Below, one piece after another: positions 24,466 to 33,761 of a stretch of DNA of 64,000 nucleotides. Below the pieces are notes generated by a model. It worked only from the letters and a program-made list of their open reading frames with translations. It was not told where the DNA came from and ran no database searches. How positions within the stretch are numbered: the stretch's first letter is position 1; each line of letters begins with the position of its first letter. The stretch comes from an uncultured Pseudoxanthomonas sp. (GTDB lineage: Bacteria > Pseudomonadota > Gammaproteobacteria > Xanthomonadales > Xanthomonadaceae). The stretch lies in assembly GCA_946886405.1 (NCBI GenBank), contig CAMPIO010000008.1, forward strand, positions 1 through 64,000, in the 5' to 3' direction. A program made the position numbers and the translations under genes.

Positions 24466-26046
24466 TCAGATGCCGCCGTGGGTGAAGATCGGTTGGCGTT
24501 CGATGCGGCCGACGGCAGCCACTGCCCGGCGCACGTCTTCGCGGGCCAGCAGGGCACGCCAGCGCGCCTGCACGGGAACGAAGGCCGGCAGCGCGGCGGG
24601 TTCGCGCCAGTCCTGCACGGCGGCCAGCAGGTCGCCGCGCGTCGCCGGTGCCGCAAGGGCGGCGATCAGGGCCTGCGCCGCGTCGTCCATGCGATCGGCT
24701 TCGACCAGCGCCCGGATCCAGATCTCCTGCGCGTCGTCGCGGTGGTCGTGCAGGTAGTCGAGCGCACGCCGCGCGGCGGCGGCGTCCTGCTGCTGGACGG
24801 CGGCGCAGTGTTCGATGGACACCTGCACCATGCGGCCATACCCGCTCATGTCGCCGACGCGTCCGATCGCGGCCAATGCCTCGTCCGGGCGTCCGCGCTG
24901 GCAGAGGAACTGGCCCAGGTTGAGGACCTGGCTGACGTTGGCGCCGCCCGATTCGTCCATCAGCGTGCCGCGGAACAGGTCGGCCTGCGCGTCGTACAGC
25001 TTGCCGAGCCGGCGCTGCGCGATCGCACGGTGATTGACGATCCACACCGCGTAGTCGGGATCCTCGAATGCGGGGGCATCCGCCGGTGCGGCGGACAGCG
25101 CGGCGAGCGTGTCGTTCGCCAATGCGACGACCTCGGCGAGCTGGTCCGTCGCCAGCAGCGCGTAACCGAGTTCCATGCGCGTCTCGACACTTCGAGGGTG
25201 TCTGTCGGCCAGCATGCGCAGGGATGCCACGCGCCGATGCGCGGCTGCCGCGATGTCGAGTGCTTGCGTGTTGCGGTCGACGATGCCATCGAAGCGCCGG
25301 TCCACGCGGAACTTCACCAGGGCCTCGGGCGACGTGGTCAGGGCGACGGCACGATGGACGCCCGCGTGGTCGCCCCGTGCCTGATAGAGCAGGGCGAGCT
25401 GGTACCACAGATCGCCGACGCCCAGGCCGTTGCCATCCCACCCGGCCTGCATCAATGCCTCCATCAGCTGCAGCCGGATGGGCGACTCCTGCGGCGCCTG
25501 CCTTGCCACACGCAGCACGAACGCGGTCTCCAGGTGATCGACCATGCGCGGCCAGCGCACCGCGACGTCGCGGAGGTGGCGTGCCGCCGCCTCGTGCGCA
25601 CCATCGCGCTCGTCCAGTTGCGCGAGCAGGTAGACGTCGTCGGGATCGTCGGAGCCGGCGTCCACGGCACGCGTGACCCAGCGGCGCGCACGCGCGTTGT
25701 CGCCGAGCCGGGTGGCCATCCAGGCTGCGCGCGACCAGGTGCTGCGCTGGTCGCGCGGGGAGAGCGTCGTGAATTCGCGATGCGCCATGATCTTCGCGAG
25801 CGCGCGGTCCGCGTCGGCGGCGTCGCCCGCGTCGCCCAATGCCAGCGCATCGCGCCATTGCCGCGCGTACGCCGGTGACACGCCCTGCTTGCGCTTGTCG
25901 CGCGGTGGCGGGCCGTGCTTGCTGAAGGCCGATGCCGAGGGGGGCTGCTGGTGATGCGCGTCGTGTGCGGCCGTGGAGGTGGAGGATTGCGCCAGCACGC
26001 CATGATTTGCGGCCACCAGGAGGGCCGCCCCTATCCACGCCTTCAT
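24466..26046 (-). CDS. Secreted tetratricopeptide-repeat protein
   Basis: This 526-residue protein starts with a signal peptide (MKAWIGAALLVAANHGVLAQ), then a His/Ser-rich linker (HDAHHQQPPS), then a long all-helical region of TPR-like units rich in Ala, Leu, Asp and Arg (for example ALGDAGDAADADRALAKIM and DLFRGTLMDESGGANVSQVLNLGQFL). The region from about 230 to 300 resembles the PgaA/cellulose BcsC type of helical scaffold in general shape only. Starts further upstream (26064, 26079) are possible but lack a better ribosome site. It probably acts in the periplasm as a binding scaffold. The partner is unknown. Confidence 0.7.
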   Translation of the reverse strand: MKAWIGAALLVAANHGVLAQSSTSTAAHDAHHQQPPSASAFSKHGPPPRDKRKQGVSPAYARQWRDALALGDAGDAADADRALAKIMAHREFTTLSPRDQRSTWSRAAWMATRLGDNARARRWVTRAVDAGSDDPDDVYLLAQLDERDGAHEAAARHLRDVAVRWPRMVDHLETAFVLRVARQAPQESPIRLQLMEALMQAGWDGNGLGVGDLWYQLALLYQARGDHAGVHRAVALTTSPEALVKFRVDRRFDGIVDRNTQALDIAAAAHRRVASLRMLADRHPRSVETRMELGYALLATDQLAEVVALANDTLAALSAAPADAPAFEDPDYAVWIVNHRAIAQRRLGKLYDAQADLFRGTLMDESGGANVSQVLNLGQFLCQRGRPDEALAAIGRVGDMSGYGRMVQVSIEHCAAVQQQDAAAARRALDYLHDHRDDAQEIWIRALVEADRMDDAAQALIAALAAPATRGDLLAAVQDWREPAALPAFVPVQARWRALLAREDVRRAVAAVGRIERQPIFTHGGI

Positions 26047-26234
26047 CCGCACCCGTGCCCCCATTGCTCCCGTGGGCATTAGAGCGCAATCGGGCGGGCG
26101 GCGGAATCCGCGCGTGCGCCACGTCCGCGCAGGAAGCGTGACGGCCCGCCACCCGGGCAGGACCAAAGACACACGCCGGTGCGTGCGGGCGCGATGAAAC
26201 TGGTCATGTCCCCGTGATGCTTGGAGAAATGCCG

Positions 26235-27350
26235 ATGAGGAACACCGTGTCCGCGCTGGTGATGGTCGCCGCGCTGTGCGCTCCGCACGCCGCGCGCGCG
26301 CAGGACGCCTGTCCGGATCGCTCGGCGTATGCGCCGGCGCGGGAGATCGTCGCCGACCTCGGTCGCATCGTCGCGCCCACCGGTGTGCAGGAAGACTACG
26401 CGGTCGAGATAGGCGGCATCCGCCAGTGGGTGAACGTGCGCGGACAGGATCACGACAATCCGATGGTGTTGTTCGTGCACGGGGGGCCGGCGTCGCCGGT
26501 CATCCCCACGCTGTGGCAGTTCCAGCGGCCACTGGAGGAGTACTTCACCGTCGTCAACTACGACCAGCGCGGCGCAGGCAGGACGCTGACCCTGAATCCC
26601 CAGGAGGCCGTCGCGGACACGCTGCACGTACAGCGCTACGTGGACGATGCGATCGCCCTGGCCGAGCACCTGCGCGGCCGCTACCACAAGCGCAAGCTGG
26701 TGCTGATGGCCCACAGCTGGGGCACGGTGGTGGCCATGCACGCGGCGCTGCAGCGCCCCGATCTGTTCCATGCCTACGTCGGCATCGGCCAGGTGATCAA
26801 CGTGCGGACCAACGAGCAGGTCAGCTTCGACTATGGGCTGCGCATGGCGCGCGAGCGCGGCAATGCCGACGCGGTGCGCGAGATGGAATCCATCGCACCG
26901 TATCCCGGCGACCAGCCGATCACCCGCGAGCGCATCGTCATCGCGCGCAAGTGGCCGCAGTTCTACGGCGGCCTGAGCGCGTATCGCGACAATTCCACCT
27001 ATTACTTCCAGGGCCCGCGCCTGTCCCCGGACTACGACGATGCGGCGCGCTGCGCGATCAGCGCGGGCAGCGTGTTCACGCTGGGTCGGTTGCTGGACGA
27101 ATTCCTGCAGGTTGATTTCACGGGGGTGGAGGACTTCCCCATCCCGGTGGTGATGTTCATGGGCCGGCACGACTACACCACGCCCTCGGAACCCACCGCC
27201 GCCTGGTTGGCCAGGGTGCGTGCACCGTACAAGCAGGGCGTGTGGTTCGAACACGCCGCCCACATGATCCCGTGGGAGGAGCCGGGCAAGACGCTGGTGA
27301 GCCTGCTGGAGCATGTGCGGCCGAGGGCCATCGACCCGCCTGCGGAGTAG
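26235..27350 (+). CDS. Secreted alpha/beta hydrolase, prolyl aminopeptidase-like
   Basis: This 371-residue enzyme has a signal peptide (MRNTVSALVMVAALCAPHAARAQ) and an alpha/beta hydrolase fold. The oxyanion motif is HGGPASP, typical of proline iminopeptidase relatives. YDQRGAGRT follows. The nucleophile is in AHSWGT (Gly replaced by Ala at the first position), the acid is in GRHDYTTP and the histidine in FEHAAHMIPWE. The ATG at 26235 has GGAG eight bases upstream and gives the best signal peptide. The substrate is not predictable; peptide, ester and lactone hydrolases share this pattern. It is convergent with the GGDEF-EAL gene. Confidence 0.82.
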   Translation: MRNTVSALVMVAALCAPHAARAQDACPDRSAYAPAREIVADLGRIVAPTGVQEDYAVEIGGIRQWVNVRGQDHDNPMVLFVHGGPASPVIPTLWQFQRPLEEYFTVVNYDQRGAGRTLTLNPQEAVADTLHVQRYVDDAIALAEHLRGRYHKRKLVLMAHSWGTVVAMHAALQRPDLFHAYVGIGQVINVRTNEQVSFDYGLRMARERGNADAVREMESIAPYPGDQPITRERIVIARKWPQFYGGLSAYRDNSTYYFQGPRLSPDYDDAARCAISAGSVFTLGRLLDEFLQVDFTGVEDFPIPVVMFMGRHDYTTPSEPTAAWLARVRAPYKQGVWFEHAAHMIPWEEPGKTLVSLLEHVRPRAIDPPAE

Positions 27351-27363
27351 GTGGTGCCGTGCG

Positions 27364-30057
27364 TCAGCGCACCACGACCAGGCGCCGCGTCGGTGGTTCG
27401 TCGCGCTGGAACAGCACGCGTTCGGGACGATGCAGGGCATAGCCCTGGCCGTAGTCCACGCCCAGCGAACGCAATGCATCGCAGATCTTCGGGCTGGCCA
27501 CCCACTCGGCCACCACCTTGAGCCCACGCTGGTGGCCGATCTGCGCGATGGCGCTGACGATGGTGCGGCTCATCGGGTCGGTTTCGAGGTCGCGGATGAA
27601 ACTGCCGTCGATCTTGATGAGGTCGGCCGGCAGATTCTTGAGGTAACCGAACGACGACATGCCAGCGCCGAAATCGTCGAGGGCGATCCGGCAGCCCGCA
27701 CGGCGCAGGCGCTCGATCACGGCGACGACCTTCAGCAGGTTGCGCACCGCCACCGTTTCGGTGATCTCGAAACACAGGGCATGCGCCGGCACCGCGTATT
27801 CGGTGATGCGGGCGAGGATGAAGTCGGCCAGTCCTTCGTCCTCGATGCTGGCGCCGGACAGGTTGATCGCGCAGGTGCCCAGGCGCATTCCCGAATGGTG
27901 CAACTGGCCGAAGTGGGCCAGCGCGTTGCGGATCACCCAGCGGTCGATCGCCGGCATCAGCCCGTAGCGCTCCGCTGCGGGAAGGAAGGCACCGGGCAGC
28001 ACCACGCCGCCATCTTCGTCGCGCAATCGCAGCAGCAGTTCGATGCTGGTGGCCGTGTCGCGTCCGTCGAGCGGCACGATCTCCTGGTAGTCGAGCAGCA
28101 GGCGGTCCTGTTCCACCGCCCAGCGCAGGCGGTTGGCCCATTCCATTTCGCCCTGCCGGCGCGTGGTCTCGTTGTCCTCGCGGTACAGGTGCACGCGGTT
28201 GCGGCCGTTTTCCTTGGCCAGATAGCAGGCGGTGTCGGCCCAGGCCAGCAGGTCCTTCAGGGTCGGCTCCTGCTGGTCGATCGCCACCACGCCGATGCTG
28301 GCGCTGACCGTGTAGGTGCGGTCCTGCCAGACGAACATCAGTGCTTCGATGCACTCGCGCAGGCGTTCGGCCAACGCGCGTGCGCCTTCGGCATCCACGT
28401 GGAACGCCATCAGGCCGAATTCGTCGCCGCCCAGTCGCGCCAGCACATCGCCGCCGCGCAACTGCTGGCGCATCGCCAGCGCGAGCTGCGCGAGCAGCTG
28501 GTCGCCGGCCATGTGGCCGGACACATCGTTGATCAGCTTGAACTGGTCCAGGTCGATGTACAGCAGCGCGCAGGGGTCGCAGGTGGCGCGGCCCTTGCGC
28601 TCGTTCAAGGCCTCCTCGATGCGACGCTCGAACTCGCGACGGTTGCACAGTTCGGTCAGCGCATCGTGGGTGGCCTGGTAGCTGAGGCGTTCGGTCAGTT
28701 CGCGCTGCTCGGAGATGTCGGTCGCGACCATCAGCAAGTGCGCCTCGCCGTCCATGTCGACCTGCGCGATCGACGCGCTGGCCCAGAAGGCGCCACCGCC
28801 GGGACTCAACAGCACGGCCTCCAGGTTGCCCCAGTCGTTGCCGATGGCGGCAGCGTCGCGCGCGCGCGCCTGCAACTGCGGATCGGAGAACAGGGCCGAC
28901 AGCGGCAGTCCGGTGGGATCCCCCAGGCGCAGGCGCGCCGCCTGGTTGGCGTAGACGATGCGACCGTCGCGCACGTCGGCCAGCAGCACCAGCGCCGGTA
29001 GCAGCTCGTTGAGCGCGCGGAAGCGCAGTTCGCTCTCGCGATAGCGCTGGCTCATCTGCTCGCCCAGGGCCACGGCGCGTCGCCGGGTGGTGGCCAGCGA
29101 CCAGGCCAGCGCCGCCAGCAGCAGACTGATGACGCCGCCGCCGGCCAGGATGGCCTGCAGGCGTCCGGCATCGAGCGGCTGCGGGCGCGGCTGCATGTCG
29201 ATGCGCCATTGGCGGCCACCGAAATCCAGTCGCCGCACCTGCCCCGGCAGTCCCGTGGCGACGGGCGTGGCGGAGTCGTAGAACGGGTGCGCATCCGCGG
29301 TGGCGTCGTAGAGCCGCACGCGGAAGCCGTCCAGCACCGGCCCGGCCATCGCGGTTTCCACCAGCGGCTGCAGCCGGATGCCGATGGCCAGCGCCCCGAT
29401 TTCGCGCGCGCGCCGCTGGTTGGGCGTGGTGGGCGTCGGACCGTCGGAGTACACGGGCAGGCGTAGCGTCACGCCGAGCGGGTTCTGGCCCGCCGGCGTG
29501 GTCTGGCGCAGCGGGAACGGGGCCGAGATCACCACCGTATCGGTGTCGCGGGCGCGCAACAGCGCGGCCAGGTTCGCCTTCTGCGTGACCATGTCGAAGC
29601 CGATAAGCGACGTGTTCGGCTGGTGCGGCGCGACGAATTCGTAGCGGTACGACACCTGGTCGGCCAGCGGCTGGTCGGCCGGCGAGCGGCGCGCGAACGC
29701 CACCGAGGTATAGGCGCTCGGCGCGAGCGGGCTGCGCAGGCTGGCGTGGTATTGGCTGAAGCGCGCCTGGTCCATCTGGTCGTTGGCCAGGTACACGGTC
29801 TGAATGGCGCGCAGCATCGACGCGGCTTGCTCCAGCGGCACGCGGAGCTGCGATATGCCGGTATCGGCCAGCGCGCGGCGGTCGTCTTCCGCCTGCTGCT
29901 GCAGGTTGCGCCACTCCCGGTGGGCCACGATCGAGGTGCACGCGACGCCCAGCAGCAGGACAGCCGTCGCCCACGCCACCGGCGGCAGGCCGGCGCGGCG
30001 GGAGGGCGGAGCGGACGATGCCGGGGCGTCGCCGCGATGGGCAAGGGTGGAATCCAC
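27364..30057 (-). CDS. CHASE-PAS-GGDEF-EAL cyclic di-GMP protein
   Basis: This 897-residue membrane protein starts with GTG, with AAGG seven bases upstream. A transmembrane segment (about 28-46), a CHASE-like periplasmic domain (about 70-280) and a second segment (about 305-325) form the sensor. A PAS domain (about 345-455) leads to the GGDEF domain, with intact RLGGDEF and an RxxD I-site (RGGD) five residues before it. The EAL domain reads ELLLRL in place of EVLLRL but keeps Asn (NLSG), EITET, DDFGAGMSSF, KIDGSF and the final E and Q. Both synthesis and hydrolysis of cyclic di-GMP look possible; the I-site predicts product inhibition of the cyclase. Confidence 0.9.
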   Translation of the reverse strand: MDSTLAHRGDAPASSAPPSRRAGLPPVAWATAVLLLGVACTSIVAHREWRNLQQQAEDDRRALADTGISQLRVPLEQAASMLRAIQTVYLANDQMDQARFSQYHASLRSPLAPSAYTSVAFARRSPADQPLADQVSYRYEFVAPHQPNTSLIGFDMVTQKANLAALLRARDTDTVVISAPFPLRQTTPAGQNPLGVTLRLPVYSDGPTPTTPNQRRAREIGALAIGIRLQPLVETAMAGPVLDGFRVRLYDATADAHPFYDSATPVATGLPGQVRRLDFGGRQWRIDMQPRPQPLDAGRLQAILAGGGVISLLLAALAWSLATTRRRAVALGEQMSQRYRESELRFRALNELLPALVLLADVRDGRIVYANQAARLRLGDPTGLPLSALFSDPQLQARARDAAAIGNDWGNLEAVLLSPGGGAFWASASIAQVDMDGEAHLLMVATDISEQRELTERLSYQATHDALTELCNRREFERRIEEALNERKGRATCDPCALLYIDLDQFKLINDVSGHMAGDQLLAQLALAMRQQLRGGDVLARLGGDEFGLMAFHVDAEGARALAERLRECIEALMFVWQDRTYTVSASIGVVAIDQQEPTLKDLLAWADTACYLAKENGRNRVHLYREDNETTRRQGEMEWANRLRWAVEQDRLLLDYQEIVPLDGRDTATSIELLLRLRDEDGGVVLPGAFLPAAERYGLMPAIDRWVIRNALAHFGQLHHSGMRLGTCAINLSGASIEDEGLADFILARITEYAVPAHALCFEITETVAVRNLLKVVAVIERLRRAGCRIALDDFGAGMSSFGYLKNLPADLIKIDGSFIRDLETDPMSRTIVSAIAQIGHQRGLKVVAEWVASPKICDALRSLGVDYGQGYALHRPERVLFQRDEPPTRRLVVVR

Positions 30058-30281
30058 CTGCGGGCCTTGATCCTGCGTGAAGGGAGGGCGGTAGGCCCCG
30101 GCCTGTTCCTGGGAGAAGCAGGCTTTGTGCCAAACCGGCCGCGTGGCGGAACACCGGATCTACGGACGTTCCGTGGGGGCGCGATTGTCCGCGCGCCATG
30201 CGGAAGGACCATATGGGTCACTATCGGCCCAGGGGAGGCGTTCTTGACGTGAACGCACGCGGGAAAAACGGGTAAACGTGT

Positions 30282-31097
30282 TCAGCCGAGGGGTTGGATG
30301 GGCGATGGCGCCAGGCGTCGCTTCGCCACGGGTGCGGCCCGTGCCTGCGCCTGGTCCATGGCATCCAGTGTCTGCTTCAGCAACGCCAGGTCCTGCAGCA
30401 CGCCCAGCTGGTCGACCAGTTCGGCAACGTGCCGCAGCGTGGCGGCATCGTCGCGCCCTTGCTGTGTACGGACCCGCAGTTTGCGCAGCGCGGACAGCTG
30501 CATCCGCAGCCGGCGCGATCTGCGGCGCCATGCGTGCAGGTCCTCGAGACCGCCCGAGACCAGTGCCATCGCCTGCGCCTTCGCCTGGCGCCGCATCGAG
30601 CGCGCCATGGCCTGGCGCAGGTCCGCAGCATGCAACCGGTGCCAAGGGAGTTGCCGTATCCGGTCGACCTGCCGGTGCGCCTGCGCTTGCCGCTGCACGA
30701 AGCCGGGATCCTCACGCAGGGCGGCGACGAGTGCCTGCTGCTGGCGTTGGGCCAGCCAGGGCAGCAATGCCTTCCAACTCTTGGCTTCCCCGTGCCGCCC
30801 GGCGTCGCGTGCGAACGTCTCCGCCGTGGCCTGCACGACTTGTGCGTCACGCAGGGTGGACAGGCCCTTGGCGAGGGCACGCAGCTCATCGTCGATCGCG
30901 TCGACGGCCTCCCTGCCCAGCGTGCGGCGTCCGAGTGCGAGCAACGAGCGCAGTCGGCGGACGCATTTGCGCGCTTCATGCACGCCCGAAGGATCCACCG
31001 GCGCGACGGCCAGTGCCGCTGCCAAGGCGCAGCCATCTTCGGCCGCCAGCGCGGCGGCACGTTCGCCCGTGCGGAGGGAGGCGGCGCGAGAGGGCAT
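30282..31097 (-). CDS. CHAD domain protein
   Basis: This 271-residue, very basic protein is one CHAD domain, an all-helical fold that binds polyphosphate through conserved basic residues. The first signature is VHEARKCVRRLRSLL (H40, E41, R43, K44, R47, R48, R50) and the second is HAWRRRSRRLRMQLSAL around residue 188. CHAD proteins often sit by CYTH triphosphatases or polyphosphate kinases, but none is present here. The start at 31097 lacks a good ribosome site. In other bacteria such proteins locate to polyphosphate granules, so a role there is likely. Confidence 0.88.
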   Translation of the reverse strand: MPSRAASLRTGERAAALAAEDGCALAAALAVAPVDPSGVHEARKCVRRLRSLLALGRRTLGREAVDAIDDELRALAKGLSTLRDAQVVQATAETFARDAGRHGEAKSWKALLPWLAQRQQQALVAALREDPGFVQRQAQAHRQVDRIRQLPWHRLHAADLRQAMARSMRRQAKAQAMALVSGGLEDLHAWRRRSRRLRMQLSALRKLRVRTQQGRDDAATLRHVAELVDQLGVLQDLALLKQTLDAMDQAQARAAPVAKRRLAPSPIQPLG

Positions 31098-31221
31098 GGG
31101 GGACCACGGTAGGGGAACCCCGACAGTCTAGATCCGCACTCGCCGTGTGCTGCGCCCCGCTCCGGCTGAATGCCTGCCGCCCGTCGGCAAGGGCGGGTCT
31201 TGGCGGGGCGGGACAGAAAAG

Positions 31222-31238
31222 GTATAAATCGTTTATAC
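31222..31238. promoter_or_regulatory. Palindromic operator candidate upstream of the small basic protein
   Basis: GTATAAA-TCG-TTTATAC is a perfect inverted repeat with 7-bp arms, ending 16 bases before the ATG at 31255. It contains a TATAAA that could serve as a -10 element, so a protein bound here would block transcription. AT-rich and isolated in GC-rich DNA, it is unlikely by chance. Confidence 0.6.
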
Positions 31239-31254
31239 GATTCAAGGACTGGCC

Positions 31255-31533
31255 ATGGCCAAGCCCCGCAAGACGCGCGAGACCGGTGATGCCGGCGTGG
31301 CGGAAGGCGCAGCCCCGGCCAAGCTGGTGCGCGACAGCTTCACGATGCCGGCGGACGACTTCGCCCTGGTCGGCGTGCTGAAGCAGCGCGCGCTGCAGGC
31401 GCAGCGGCCGGCGAAGAAGAGCGAGTTGCTGCGCGCGGGCCTGCATGCACTGTCGGCGCTGTCGCCGCAGGCGCTGGCCAAGGCGCTGGACGCGCTATCG
31501 CCGGTCAAGGCCGGTCGTCCGAAGAAGAAGTAG
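31255..31533 (+). CDS. Small basic protein, likely ribbon-helix-helix DNA-binding type
   Basis: This 92-residue protein is rich in Lys, Arg and Ala. The central segment KLVRDSFTMPADDFALVGVLKQRALQAQRPAKKSELLRAGL reads as a short strand and two helices, with KKSELLRAGL closely resembling the second helix of ribbon-helix-helix repressors. The ends are disordered and basic, finishing in RPKKK. AAGGA lies nine bases before the ATG at 31255. A perfect AT-rich palindrome sits directly upstream, so autoregulation is likely. No toxin-like partner follows; the next gene is a hydrolase 85 bases away. I give no gene name. Similar small proteins are common in xanthomonads. Confidence 0.65.
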   Translation: MAKPRKTRETGDAGVAEGAAPAKLVRDSFTMPADDFALVGVLKQRALQAQRPAKKSELLRAGLHALSALSPQALAKALDALSPVKAGRPKKK

Positions 31534-31618
31534 ACAGCGCCGCGTCCTGCGGCGAGCCCGTGTTGTCGCGTGCATGCACCGTGGTGCGTGCGCTGCCCCT
31601 GTCCCGGATCTGCTGCCG

Positions 31619-32617
31619 ATGAATGTTGCCGCCCTTCTCCGCCACCACCGCGTGGTGGTCCTGCTGTCCCTCCTGTTGCTGGCACCGATGCTGGTGGCGT
31701 CGTCGCACGCGCCTGTGCATGGCGGCGATGCAGGCGTCGGGCCGAGCGCGGGTTATCGCGTGCAGGACCTGGACTGGGTGGATGCCGCACGCGGACGTGC
31801 CGTGCCGGTGAAGCTGTTCTGGCCGGACGCTGCGCGTCGCGGCAAGGTGCCGCTGGTGGTGTTCTCGCACGGCATCGGCAGCGCGCGCGATGGTTACACC
31901 TACCTGGGCCATTACTGGGCGAAGCACGGCATCGCGAGCCTCCATGTGCAGCACGTCGGCAGCGACCGCGCACTCTGGCAGGGCAATCCGTTCGGTCTCG
32001 TCTCCCGCTTCCAGCAGGCCGCGGGCGAAGCAGAGGCGGTCGCGCGCGTGCACGACCAGCGCTTCGCCCTCGATCATGTACTCGCGGGCGAATGGGGCGC
32101 GCGGGTCGACCGCGCCCGTCTCGTGGCGGCCGGCCATTCCTACGGTGCCAACACCACGCTGATGTCGGCCGGTGCGCGTGTCGTGCGGGAAGGCCAGGCG
32201 ATCGAACTCCGTGACCCGCGTTACAGCGCCGCCATCGTGATCTCCGCGCCGCCGTTCTACGGGGACGAGGATTTCCGGCCGATCCTCGCCGGCATCACCA
32301 TTCCCACGCTCCACGTCACCACGACCAACGACATCATCCGCATCCCGGGCTTCGGTTCGGGCGTGGAAGATCGCCTGAAGGTGTTCGATGCCATCGGCGG
32401 CGCGCACAAGGTGCTGGCGGTGTATCGACACGGCACGCACAACGTGTTCACCGACCGCCGCTACTTCGATTCGCGCGAGGTCAGCGAGCAGGTCAAGCAG
32501 GCGACCGAATCGCTGTCGCTGGCCTTCATCGACACGACATCCGGTGGATCGGACAGTGAACTGGCGCAGTGGCGGTCCGGCCACCGCGCGCTGCTCGCGC
32601 GTTACGACGCGCGCTGA
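31619..32617 (+). CDS. Exported alpha/beta hydrolase (chlorophyllase-like)
   Basis: This 332-residue protein has a signal anchor (VVVLLSLLLLAPMLVASSHA) and an alpha/beta hydrolase fold of the dienelactone hydrolase/chlorophyllase type. The oxyanion loop is FSHGIGSARDGY, the nucleophile is in AAGHSYGANTT, the acid is probably in TTTNDIIRIPGF and the histidine in YRHGTHNVFT. The ATG at 31619 gives the signal sequence; the ribosome site is weak (CGGATCTGCTGCCG). Its stop abuts the stop of the converging VOC gene. The substrate is unknown. Confidence 0.82.
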   Translation: MNVAALLRHHRVVVLLSLLLLAPMLVASSHAPVHGGDAGVGPSAGYRVQDLDWVDAARGRAVPVKLFWPDAARRGKVPLVVFSHGIGSARDGYTYLGHYWAKHGIASLHVQHVGSDRALWQGNPFGLVSRFQQAAGEAEAVARVHDQRFALDHVLAGEWGARVDRARLVAAGHSYGANTTLMSAGARVVREGQAIELRDPRYSAAIVISAPPFYGDEDFRPILAGITIPTLHVTTTNDIIRIPGFGSGVEDRLKVFDAIGGAHKVLAVYRHGTHNVFTDRRYFDSREVSEQVKQATESLSLAFIDTTSGGSDSELAQWRSGHRALLARYDAR

Positions 32618-32968
32618 TCAGCTCGTCGACCAGACGGCGAGTTCGTAGCCGTCGGGATCGGCGAACTGGAAGCGACGCCCGCCGGGAAAGGCGAAGATGG
32701 GCCTGGTGATGCGCCCGCCTGCGGCATCCACTTTCGCCAGGCTGTCTTCCAGTCCCGTCGAGTACAGCACCACCAGCGCGCCGCCCGGTTGTGGCGTGCC
32801 GTGTGCGAAGCCGCCCGTCAGTCGGCCATCGCGGAACTCGCAGTAGTCGGGGCCGTAGTCCTGGAACGTCCAGCCGAACGCCCCGCCGTAGAACGCCTTC
32901 GAGGCGGCGATGGACGTGACGTTGAACTCGATGTAGTCGATGCGGTGATGCTGTTCGGCGGTGCTCAT
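32618..32968 (-). CDS. VOC (glyoxalase/bleomycin resistance) family protein
   Basis: This 116-residue protein has the paired beta-alpha-beta-beta-beta modules of the vicinal oxygen chelate family: IDYIEFNVTSIAASKAFYGGAFGWTF in the first half and GGRITRPIFAFPGGRRFQFADPDGYELAVWS in the second. The role could be glyoxalase-like, resistance or metabolite binding; the metal ligands are not fully clear. It lies 70 bases after the AraC regulator gene on the same strand, a pairing seen in many proteobacteria, so they are probably one operon. Confidence 0.85.
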   Translation of the reverse strand: MSTAEQHHRIDYIEFNVTSIAASKAFYGGAFGWTFQDYGPDYCEFRDGRLTGGFAHGTPQPGGALVVLYSTGLEDSLAKVDAAGGRITRPIFAFPGGRRFQFADPDGYELAVWSTS

Positions 32969-33038
32969 GGCGGGTGTCCGTGGAGGAGGCCGCCAGTCTG
33001 GCGAAGTCTTTGCGGTCTGTCTTGGCGAAATCGGACAG

Positions 33039-33749
33039 TCAGTCCACGACCTGCGCGAGCAGACGCGTGGGCGAGAAGCCGGTGAGCCGGCGCGTGTCGC
33101 CGGCCAGTTGCGCGGCGTCGTAGTAGCCCGCGTCGAGTGCGGCTTCCAGGAGGTTGGCATGCTGGTGCCGCCGTCGCAGAAAGCGCTGCAGCCGCAGGAT
33201 GCGCGCCAGCAGCTTCGGTCCGTAGCCGAATGCTTCGTCGCACCGGCGCAGCAGGGTGCGCTCGGTGATGCCGAGTGCGCGCGCCAGTTGCGCGACCGTG
33301 TCGGGCCGTGCGCGCGACAGTCGTGCATGCACGGCCGACATCGCGTCGCGACGCAGCGGTGTGTCGGTCAGGATCCGGTCGGCGAGCCACGCTGTCGCAT
33401 CGGCATCGCGCTCCGCCATCCGGTCGGCCAGCGTCGCAAGGCGCGGATTGCCGAGATCACGCAGGTCCACACGCTGGTCGGCAAGGACGTGCAACGGAAC
33501 ACCCAGCCAGCGCGTTGCCGCGCCGGGCGCGAACCGTAGGCCCAGTACCCGGCGACCCGGCGCGATCTGGGCGTACTGCGCCCGCGTGTCGGGCCCGGCG
33601 ATGCTCAAGCGCTCGCCATCCCACAGCAGGTCGACGCAGGCGTCGGGCAGTACGAGCGCGGGACTTGCCTCCGTTCCCTGCACGTAGTCCCAGCGACACA
33701 GCAGGGACTGGCCGGGCGCGAAGTCGTGTTGTCGATAGCGGCCGCTCAT
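33039..33749 (-). CDS. AraC-family transcriptional regulator
   Basis: This 236-residue protein has a C-terminal AraC/XylS double helix-turn-helix (about residues 150-236, with VAQLARALGITERTLLRRCDEAFGYGPKLLARILRLQRFL and the second helix in ARELAGDTRRLTGFSPTRLL-like context). The N-terminal part carries the LVLPDACVDLLWDG motif of the DUF6597-type effector domain. It is followed by the VOC gene on the same strand. The LysR gene lies 12 bases upstream, also on this strand, so read-through is possible. The likely target is its own operon. The effector is unknown. Confidence 0.88.
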   Translation of the reverse strand: MSGRYRQHDFAPGQSLLCRWDYVQGTEASPALVLPDACVDLLWDGERLSIAGPDTRAQYAQIAPGRRVLGLRFAPGAATRWLGVPLHVLADQRVDLRDLGNPRLATLADRMAERDADATAWLADRILTDTPLRRDAMSAVHARLSRARPDTVAQLARALGITERTLLRRCDEAFGYGPKLLARILRLQRFLRRRHQHANLLEAALDAGYYDAAQLAGDTRRLTGFSPTRLLAQVVD

Positions 33750-33761
33750 CGTGGCGTGACG

